From positions 186,001-250,000 of the forward strand of contig CAWBNK010000018.1 of NCBI GenBank assembly GCA_963790065.1: a stretch of DNA of 64,000 bases, written 5' to 3'. Position numbers and translations under genes: made by a program. The notes beneath the pieces are model-generated. The model made no database searches, was not told the DNA's origin, and was given only the letters and a program-made list of their open reading frames with translations. Within the stretch, counting starts at the first letter, position 1. Each line of letters opens with the position of its first letter. Below are positions 16,482-23,396 of this stretch, piece after piece. This DNA comes from Palsa-504 sp963790065 (GTDB lineage Bacteria; Actinomycetota; Actinomycetes; Streptosporangiales; Streptosporangiaceae).

Positions 16482-17828
16482 TTACGAGCCGATGCGGATG
16501 TCGGCCGTCATGCCGTTCAGCGGCGCGATCTTCGGAACCTCGGTAATGGTGATGACGGCCTGATAGAAGGTGCCAGCCGAGCTGGACGTCGGATCGGGCA
16601 GGATCTCGCTGACGCGGCCAGGCACGGCGGTGATGTGGTCGGCCGGCACGCTGATCGTGACGCTGCTGCCGTTGCTGATCCTGGAGATCGAGCCTTCCGG
16701 GATGAGCGCGACGATCTGCCAGCTGTTCGAGACCCGCAGCGCGACCACGGGCAAGGAGGTCTGGCTGACCGAGGTCCGGTGGACCGTCTGCGGACCCTCG
16801 GGAAACAGCGAGAAAGCCGGGCCCTGGCTGGTTGTCGCCTGGGCCGAGTCGGTGACGTAGGTCCTGATGCCTGCCGAGGTGACGCTCTGGCCAGCCTGGC
16901 CGTTGGCGGCGATGACCTTCCCGCCCGACGGCGCGATGATCTCGGTTGCGGTCATCTTCGCCTGGTCGGTTGCGAGCTGGGCCTGGTCCAGCGTCAGCTG
17001 GGCCTTCTCGGCCGCCAGTTGCGCGTCGTCACCAGCGGCCGCGGCCGGGTCCGCGGCCGCCGCCGCGCGCAACTGGGCCATCTTCGCCTGCTCGGCGGCG
17101 ATAGCGGCACGGTCGGCGGCCAGCACCGAGTAAACGCTGGGCGCGTATTCGGTGGCCAGCACCTGGCCTTTGTGCACCGGCTGACCCAGGTGGACGGCCA
17201 CCTTGCCGATCTGCCCGGAGACGGGGAAGTTGAGGGTGACGATGCCGCTGCTGCTTACCGTGCCGGTGAACAGCTGCCGGTCATCCCGTATGACCCGCGG
17301 CACGTACCACGCCACGGCGGCCACGCAGGCGGCTGCGATGACCAGCCCACCGACCCGCTGCGGCCAGGTCCGCTGGCGGCGAGTCCAGACCTGCTCCTGC
17401 CGGTGCCCGCGTAGCTGATGGGCGGGCTGAAGGGAGACGGATGCGGTCGCCGGGGACTGGCGCGACACCTGGCGGGAGGCAGTCGATGCGGGCGTGGCCA
17501 GGCCATTGGCCCGGCCAGGCCGGGGCGGGATCGGGTAGTCAGCCGGCTCGGCGTAGGGCCGCGGGACCGGGTTCTCGTAGGCCGGCCGGACCGGGTTCTC
17601 GTAGGCCGGCCGGACCGGGTTGGCGTACGGCCTCGGCCGGGCCGGGTAGTGGCCGGGAGCCTGATCCAGTGGCTGCTGCCGGTCTGGGTGGCTGACCGGA
17701 GCCTGGGACCTGGGCCCCGCGGACGAGTAGTCGGCCACGGGCTGGTGGGACCGCCGCGGCTGGGACCACTGTTCCGGTTGAGCGTCCGGTTTGCCCGTCA
17801 CCCAGGAGTTCGTGTCCGGATTGCCCAT
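16482..17828 (-). CDS. HlyD/Alg44-like periplasmic-type adaptor with long cytosolic Pro-rich tail
   Basis: A 448-residue protein. Residues 1-155 are Pro/Arg/Tyr-rich and cytosolic, with three near-identical octapeptides (PYANPVRPA / YENPVRPA type) from 24-bp repeats at 17557-17627. A single helix follows (VGGLVIAAACVAAVAWYVPR). The external part has two lipoyl half-motifs (NFPVSGQIGKVAVHLGQPVH; EIIAPSGGKVIAANGQAGQS) that flank an Ala/Gln-rich coiled coil (RAAIAAEQAKMAQLRAAAAA...), then a beta-barrel domain. This is membrane-fusion-protein architecture as in HlyD and Alg44. The divergent GT2 synthase and the lipoprotein suggest an exopolysaccharide secretion role (inference). Confidence 0.78.
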   Translation of the reverse strand: MGNPDTNSWVTGKPDAQPEQWSQPRRSHQPVADYSSAGPRSQAPVSHPDRQQPLDQAPGHYPARPRPYANPVRPAYENPVRPAYENPVPRPYAEPADYPIPPRPGRANGLATPASTASRQVSRQSPATASVSLQPAHQLRGHRQEQVWTRRQRTWPQRVGGLVIAAACVAAVAWYVPRVIRDDRQLFTGTVSSSGIVTLNFPVSGQIGKVAVHLGQPVHKGQVLATEYAPSVYSVLAADRAAIAAEQAKMAQLRAAAAADPAAAAGDDAQLAAEKAQLTLDQAQLATDQAKMTATEIIAPSGGKVIAANGQAGQSVTSAGIRTYVTDSAQATTSQGPAFSLFPEGPQTVHRTSVSQTSLPVVALRVSNSWQIVALIPEGSISRISNGSSVTISVPADHITAVPGRVSEILPDPTSSSAGTFYQAVITITEVPKIAPLNGMTADIRIGS

Positions 17829-17837
17829 CCCCGTCCC

Positions 17838-17870
17838 TTACCGATGCGCAGGCCTCGCATACATCGGTAA
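17838..17870. promoter_or_regulatory. 9-bp inverted repeat in the divergent HlyD-like / GT2 promoter region
   Basis: TTACCGATG (17838-17846) and CATCGGTAA (17862-17870) are perfect inverted copies 15 bp apart. A further partial copy, TTACATCGGG, follows at about 17880. The site lies 10 bp upstream of the adaptor start and may be a regulator binding site for both divergent units. Confidence 0.5.
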
Positions 17871-18027
17871 CCGTACTTGTTACATCGGGTGAAGGTAGGT
17901 CATTTGGGACAGGTCGCCACCGGCGGATCTACCGAAACCCGCCCGCACCACAGGGCCCATATGTCATTTTGGGTGAGTACCGCACGGTTCTAGCAGGCCT
18001 GGCTAGAGGGGAACCGACCCGAGTTCG

Positions 18028-19194
18028 ATGGATAATGCGCTCCTGCTCGCGACCATCGGCGCGTTCGTAACCCTGATCGTGGCCTGCCTGCTCCCGGTGG
18101 GGGCGGACAGCATCGAAGACGGCGGTGACGGCCGCGGGCTCGTACTGATCCCGCAGCATGTGAAGACGCCGACCTACCGGCCGCGGACCTGGATCTTTCT
18201 CGGCGTGACGGCCGCCCTCGGGGTGCTGTTCCTGGGCTGGCAGCGGCCGTCGCCGCCGACGGCCTACGCGGACCTGGTCCGGGCTGTGACGACCGCGATC
18301 ACCAGGGATCCAGCCAGCGTCAACGGGTATATCGCCCGGCTGCGGCCGGCCACGGAATTCTTCGCCGTGGCCTACATCATCGGCCTGGCCGTGGTGGCGC
18401 GGGCCAGCCCGACCCGGCGCCTGGCGATCCTGGCGCACTGCGTGCTCTACCTGGCGATCTCGGTGCTGCTGCAGGCGCTGCTGATCGTGGCCGGGATGAC
18501 GACCGGGTGGCTGATTGCGCCGTTCGGTATCGAGGCGACACTGAGCAACCTGCTGGTCGGCGGGCTCGTGATCATGCGCCTGACGTTCACGACCTTCATA
18601 TTGCCGCGGGCCACCACCGTGCCCGCGGACCGGCCGCGGTGGGTGTGGGACAACATCCTGGCCTTCTGCTCGCTGGTCGCCGTGATAGCGCTGCTGGTCG
18701 TCGGCTACGCGTACTTGTCCGAACCGTCCAACCTGACCTCGGAATGGCAGGTGTTCGTGCCGCTGTACGCGGTGAGCATCCTGTTCGTGCTGCTCTCGGG
18801 GCCGTTGTGGCTGCTGTGGTGGACGAACAGGAAGCTGCCCGAGCCCGGTCCGGACCGGCCGCGGGTCGACGTGATCATCCCCGCGTACAACGAGGCGGAG
18901 AACATCGCCCGGCTGCTGCGCTCGATCGACATCGCGGCCTGGCCGGTACGGCGGCCCGGTGAACGTGCTGGTGTCCAACGACGGGTCCACGGACGGCACC
19001 GCGCAGATCGCGGTGGCCGAGATCGCCGGCTTCAGGTACGCGTGCGGGCGGGTCCTGACCGCGCCGAACGGGCGGCAGGCGGCCGCGCTCAACCGCGGGC
19101 TGGCCGTCACCGGTGCCGAGATCATGGTCCGCATCGACGCCGACTGCGTAATGGGCCCGGATGCGCTGGTCTACGCCGCTCCGTGGTTTCGTGA
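18028..19194 (+). CDS. Processive GT2 glycosyltransferase, N-terminal part (frameshifted)
   Basis: The first ~305 codons encode seven hydrophobic helices and the start of a family 2 glycosyltransferase domain (RPRVDVIIPAYNEAENIARL). After IDIAAW near base 18942 this frame becomes unrelated Arg-rich sequence up to the stop at 19194, while the continuation RYGGPVNVLVSNDGSTDGT is found one frame over. One surplus C in the run 18941-18945 explains the break. Removing it gives one 661-residue protein ending at 20014. The intact enzyme would be a membrane polysaccharide synthase of the cellulose/hyaluronan/Alg8 type. Whether this is a true mutation, a phase-variable site or a sequencing error cannot be told here. 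Confidence 0.75.
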   Translation: MDNALLLATIGAFVTLIVACLLPVGADSIEDGGDGRGLVLIPQHVKTPTYRPRTWIFLGVTAALGVLFLGWQRPSPPTAYADLVRAVTTAITRDPASVNGYIARLRPATEFFAVAYIIGLAVVARASPTRRLAILAHCVLYLAISVLLQALLIVAGMTTGWLIAPFGIEATLSNLLVGGLVIMRLTFTTFILPRATTVPADRPRWVWDNILAFCSLVAVIALLVVGYAYLSEPSNLTSEWQVFVPLYAVSILFVLLSGPLWLLWWTNRKLPEPGPDRPRVDVIIPAYNEAENIARLLRSIDIAAWPVRRPGERAGVQRRVHGRHRADRGGRDRRLQVRVRAGPDRAERAAGGRAQPRAGRHRCRDHGPHRRRLRNGPGCAGLRRSVVS

Positions 19195-20014
19195 TCCGCG
19201 GATCGGCTGCGTGGGCGCCATGGAGGAACCCAGGACAGACACCGTGACCTGGTTCCACCGGCTGCGGACCCTGGAAGCCCTGTTCCAGTTCAGGTTCGTG
19301 CGCCTGGGCCAGAGCCTGGTCGACGGCATCATCGTCATCCCCGGGACCTTCACCGCGTTCCGGCGGGATCCGGCGGTGCGGGCCGGCGGCTTCCCGGTCG
19401 GCATGAACGGCGAGGACGCCGACCTGACCATGCAGATCGGGCGCCTCGGCTATCGGGTGGTGGTCGATCCGCGCATCCGCTCCTACGAGGACGTGCCCCG
19501 CAGCATCGGCGAATTCGTCGAGCAGCGGACCCGGTGGGCCCGGGGTGGCATTCACGCCTACGCCAGGCACGTCCCGCTGCGCAGCGGCGGCGCCGGGCCC
19601 CGGGTGTGGCTGTGGACGATGCGCCGCGGATTCTCCTGGTTCTCGCTGCAGGCCGGCCTGGTAGCCCCGATCTTCGTGCTCGAGCTCGTGCTCACTCATC
19701 CCAGCTACCGGGACAACGTCGCCACGTTCCTGGTGCTGTACGCCGTCGGCGGCGCGGTCCCGCTAGCCGTCAGCCTCCCGCTGGCGGTGAAGCACGGGTG
19801 CTGGCGGAGCATCTTGTGGATTCCGACCTGGTTCGCCTATGCGTTCCTGCGGCGGCTGGCCACGCTCGAAGCCGTCATCTCACTGCCTGCCCGGCCGCTC
19901 CCCGCGGGCTCAGGGAACCGGCGTACCACCCGGGCCGCGACCCCGGTGGACCGTCCGGCGGTGCCGGATCGGGCGGCCGCCGCACGCGCGCTGCCTGAAC
20001 GCCATCACGTCTGA
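18959..20014 (+). CDS. Processive GT2 glycosyltransferase, C-terminal part (frameshifted)
   Basis: This frame carries the catalytic core: SNDGSTDGT (nucleotide-sugar Asp), MVRIDADCVMG (DxD), NGEDADLTMQIGRLGY (base-type acidic motif) and EQRTRWARGG, which fits the QxxRW motif of processive beta-glycan synthases. Three C-terminal membrane segments follow. The apparent GTG at 18959 lies within the GT domain and is not a real start; the N-terminal half is in the preceding frame. With the adaptor and lipoprotein genes, it suggests synthesis and export of an extracellular polysaccharide. The polymer is unknown. Confidence 0.78.
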   Translation: MNVLVSNDGSTDGTAQIAVAEIAGFRYACGRVLTAPNGRQAAALNRGLAVTGAEIMVRIDADCVMGPDALVYAAPWFRDPRIGCVGAMEEPRTDTVTWFHRLRTLEALFQFRFVRLGQSLVDGIIVIPGTFTAFRRDPAVRAGGFPVGMNGEDADLTMQIGRLGYRVVVDPRIRSYEDVPRSIGEFVEQRTRWARGGIHAYARHVPLRSGGAGPRVWLWTMRRGFSWFSLQAGLVAPIFVLELVLTHPSYRDNVATFLVLYAVGGAVPLAVSLPLAVKHGCWRSILWIPTWFAYAFLRRLATLEAVISLPARPLPAGSGNRRTTRAATPVDRPAVPDRAAAARALPERHHV

Positions 20015-20028
20015 GTGCCGCCGCTGCC

Positions 20029-20103
20029 CTGGCCGGTTCAGGGCTGGCCGGTTCAGGGCTGGCCGGTTCAGGGCTGGCCGGTTCAGGGCTGGCCGGTTCA
20101 GGG
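20029..20103. repeat. Five perfect 15-bp tandem repeats between convergent genes
   Basis: CTGGCCGGTTCAGGG is repeated exactly at 20029, 20044, 20059, 20074 and 20089, followed by a partial unit. Every unit contains TCA, so the TGA stop of the minus-strand small gene (20098-20100) is itself one of the repeated triplets. Confidence 0.95.
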
Positions 20104-20343
20104 CTGGCCGGCCAGCGCCTGCCGCAGCTCAGCTGCGGTGTCCGCGTCCAGGGTCAGGGCGAACTCCGGTTCCCCGGCCGACGCGACCTCCGCCGTGGCA
20201 AGCGGCCGGGCGCGCCCGAGGCGGGTCGCCCACCAGCGGCCTGCCTGCGACTGCCAGATATGCCAGGCCGGGTAGTCGCGCTCGATACTCGACAGCTCGT
20301 CATTCATGTGGGTCCTTACCACGGTCGCGACCTGTCTGGTCAT
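20098..20343 (-). CDS. Small conserved hypothetical protein
   Basis: An 81-residue soluble protein with the Trp-rich centre SIERDYPAWHIWQSQAGRWW, then ATRLGR and an acidic/Ala C-terminus. Small proteins with this WH.W.S..GRWWATR pattern are common in actinomycetes and have no known function. The ATG at 20343 has AAGGAG eight bases upstream, so it is preferred to ATG 20307. Its stop lies within the 15-bp tandem repeat array. Confidence 0.72.
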   Translation of the reverse strand: MTRQVATVVRTHMNDELSSIERDYPAWHIWQSQAGRWWATRLGRARPLATAEVASAGEPEFALTLDADTAAELRQALAGQP

Positions 20344-20431
20344 TGGTCACGCTCCTTGTCAGTGATCATCTCGGCCAGGTGACGCCCAGGCGGGCGGTGG
20401 TGCGGTCAGGTGGGCGCGTACGGGCCAGCGC

Positions 20432-20462
20432 AGGGCTGGCCGACCCCCGTGCGGCCAGCCCT
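20432..20462 (-). terminator. Stem-loop downstream of the orphan solute-binding protein gene
   Basis: AGGGCTGGCC (20432-20441) and GGCCAGCCCT (20453-20462) form a perfect 10-bp stem with an 11-base loop, 75 bp after the minus-strand gene that ends at 20537. There is no U-tract, as is usual for high-GC actinomycete terminators. Confidence 0.5.
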
Positions 20463-20536
20463 GACGCGGCCAGCCCGGTCGGGCGTGACCACCCTTTGAG
20501 TTGTGAGACGCCTGGGTAGTGAAGCTTTGACTTCTG

Positions 20537-21823
20537 TCAGCCGTCGCGGATGATCTGCGTCAGCTGGGCCGCCATCTCGGCCAGCGCCTGCTGCGGCTGC
20601 TTCTGCCTGGTCAGGGCCTGGTACACCGCGCTGGAGATGGCCAGGCTCGCCTGGTCGTAGTTGGCAATCGCCGGCCGGGGCTGCGCGGAGTTGATGGCCT
20701 GCTCAAGCACCGGCAGATAGGGATAGCTGCGGATCAGGCTCTTATCGGTGTAGAGCGAGGTCCAGACCGGCGGGAACGACCCCTGCTCGAGCATCTCCTT
20801 CTCGTTGGCCAGGTCGGTCATGTACTTGATGAAGCTCATCGCCGTCCGCTGGTGCTGGGAATAGGCGCTGATGGCGAGGTTCGCGCCGCCGAGCGAAGCG
20901 GAGCCGGGACCATCGGGGCCGGGCACGGCTTCGAACCCGAACTCGCTGCGCACCTTGTTGGCCGGGCCAGCCGCCGACAGGGCCGCGTAGACGTCCGGCC
21001 AGTTGTCCAGGAACAGGAACTTGCCGGCCTCGAACGCGGCCTGGGACGACTCCTCTTCATAGGTGAGCGCGACCTTGGGGATCCAGCCCTGCTGGAATCC
21101 GCTCACCAGGAACTGCAGCCCTTGCAGGGCCTGGGGCGAGTCCACGGTGATCTTGGTCCCCTCGCCGGAGAGGATCGACCCTCCGGCCGACTGGACGGCC
21201 GTGGCGAAGTTGACGGTGAGGCCCTCGTACGGGGCGAACGTGCCGGCGTACCCGTCCAAGCCGTACTTCGGGGCCACCGTCCGGGCGAGCTCGGCCAGCT
21301 GCAACCAGGTCCTGGGCGGCTGCTTACCGGCCTTGGCCAGGATGTCCTTGCGGTAATAGAGCAGGTCCGCGTTGCTGTAGTCGGGCACCGCGTAGAGCCG
21401 GCCCTGGTACATCGCGGTGGCCACGGCCGGCTTGAGGAAATCCTTCAGCTCGGGGAACTGGTTCTCGGGCAGCGGGATGATCCAGCCGTTCGAGGCAAAC
21501 TCCGCCGTCCAGATGACGTCCATGTCGATGACGTCGTACTCGTCGCTCTTGGCCTGGAGGTTGGCCACCAGCTGAGCCAGCTGGTCGTTCGAGGCCTGCG
21601 GGAGCAGCAGCAGCGTGACCTTCTGGCTGGGATGCTCGTCGTTCCAGCCGGTGATCACGCCCTGCAGCCAGCCGGGATTGTCCTTGCCGATGGCGAAGGT
21701 GATCGGGCCGATCCCGTTGGTCGACGGGGCCGACCCGTCCCGGGCTGGACTTCCCGATGTGCAGCCGGCGATCAGGAAGAGGCCCGCAGCGACGGCCGCG
21801 ATTCCGGGCATCGCACGCCGCAT
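20537..21823 (-). CDS. Extracellular solute-binding lipoprotein (family 1), orphan
   Basis: About 428 residues. A signal sequence from MRRAMPGIAAVAAGLFLIAGC ends in lipobox IAGC, then a type-1 sugar-binding fold follows (ITFAIGKDNPGWLQGVI, DVIDMDVIWTAEFASNGWII, ADLLYYRKDILAKAG). The segment LLYYRKD is shared with the binding protein at 26509, so both probably bind carbohydrates. No permease or ATPase adjoins it; it may share the importer at 28-31 kb. ATG 21823 gives the best signal peptide; GTG 21832 and TTG 21838 are alternatives with no ribosome site. The palindrome TGCATGTTATGCA lies 40 bp upstream. Confidence 0.85.
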   Translation of the reverse strand: MRRAMPGIAAVAAGLFLIAGCTSGSPARDGSAPSTNGIGPITFAIGKDNPGWLQGVITGWNDEHPSQKVTLLLLPQASNDQLAQLVANLQAKSDEYDVIDMDVIWTAEFASNGWIIPLPENQFPELKDFLKPAVATAMYQGRLYAVPDYSNADLLYYRKDILAKAGKQPPRTWLQLAELARTVAPKYGLDGYAGTFAPYEGLTVNFATAVQSAGGSILSGEGTKITVDSPQALQGLQFLVSGFQQGWIPKVALTYEEESSQAAFEAGKFLFLDNWPDVYAALSAAGPANKVRSEFGFEAVPGPDGPGSASLGGANLAISAYSQHQRTAMSFIKYMTDLANEKEMLEQGSFPPVWTSLYTDKSLIRSYPYLPVLEQAINSAQPRPAIANYDQASLAISSAVYQALTRQKQPQQALAEMAAQLTQIIRDG

Positions 21824-21862
21824 GCGGGTCACCGCCAAACCAACGTCCGGTAGCTTCGTAGA

Positions 21863-21875
21863 TGCATGTTATGCA
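21863..21875. promoter_or_regulatory. Palindrome upstream of the orphan binding-protein gene
   Basis: TGCATGTTATGCA is a 5-bp inverted repeat around GTT, ~40 bp before the minus-strand start. It resembles, but does not match, the palindrome in front of padR (both contain CAT...TTATG). Confidence 0.4.
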
Positions 21876-22027
21876 CCGCCGTTAGGTATATGTCAACCGG
21901 ATCGCATAACGAGTCAGAGATGTTTCGCCCCGCCCGACGACCGGGGGCGCACGCGGGACCGGCCGGCCCGCCGCTCCCCAGATCAGCGGCGCGCGGCGGC
22001 CCAGAAGAGTTCTCCCACGTTAGGTCT

Positions 22028-22044
22028 TACATAATTGTTATGTA
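22028..22044. promoter_or_regulatory. Perfect palindrome, probable PadR operator
   Basis: TACATAATTGTTATGTA has perfect 7-bp arms around a TTG centre, ~50 bp upstream of the padR start. PadR-family repressors bind ATGT-N-ACAT type palindromes in their own promoters, so autoregulation of padR and the downstream ABC exporter is expected. Confidence 0.65.
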
Positions 22045-22095
22045 CAGCGGTAATCTGAGCCCGGGCCGACCCAGGCCCATGGAGGTGACGGAACC

Positions 22096-22598
22096 GTGAG
22101 GCAGCCCCTGTTGGCGCTCCTCGCTAAAGAGCCAGCCCACGGCTACGAGCTGAAGCTGGCGCTGGAACAGACCTTCGGGCAGGCGTACCCGTCCCCGAAC
22201 ATCGGCCAGGTTTACGTCACGCTGAAGCGCCTCGAACAGGACGGCCTGGTCCGCAGCCAAGATGTGGAGCAGACCACACGGCCCAACAAGCGCGTTTATG
22301 AGCTCACGCCTGCCGGCCGCGAAGCGCTCCTCGCCTGGATCGACGAACCGAGCGACGGACCTCGCATCCGCGACGAGTTCTTCATCAAGCTCATCCTCGC
22401 GCCCATGACGGGGCTTGCCGACCGGATCGCTCTCATGAACACCCAGCGGCGGCACTACCTCAGCCTCATACGCAGGCTCACCGAGCTGCACGCCGACACC
22501 GACCCAGCGGACACCCCAGCCCGGCTGCTGATCGAGGGCGCACTCCTGCATCTGCAGGCCGACCTGGACTGGCTGGAACGATGCCAGGAGGAATTCGT

Positions 22599-22602
<4 letters not shown>
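22096..22602 (+). CDS. PadR family transcriptional regulator
   Basis: A 168-residue repressor-type protein. The PadR winged helix is clear (PLLALLAKEPAHGYELKLAL ... IGQVYVTLKRLEQDGLV ... RVYELTPAGREALLAW), then a helical C-terminal dimerisation domain (Vir-like). GTG 22096 is preceded by GGAGGTGA at 7 bases. The stop overlaps the next start in GTGA, so regulator and ABC exporter form one operon. PadR proteins in this arrangement usually control the neighbouring transporter in response to a small molecule. Confidence 0.92.
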
Positions 22603-23390
<788 letters not shown>

Positions 23391-23396
23391 GGCCCG

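Noticed and set aside
20015..20275. Plus-strand frame reading WPVQG repeats
   Set aside because: Product of the 15-bp repeat array; no ribosome site, and the minus-strand small gene has a good one.
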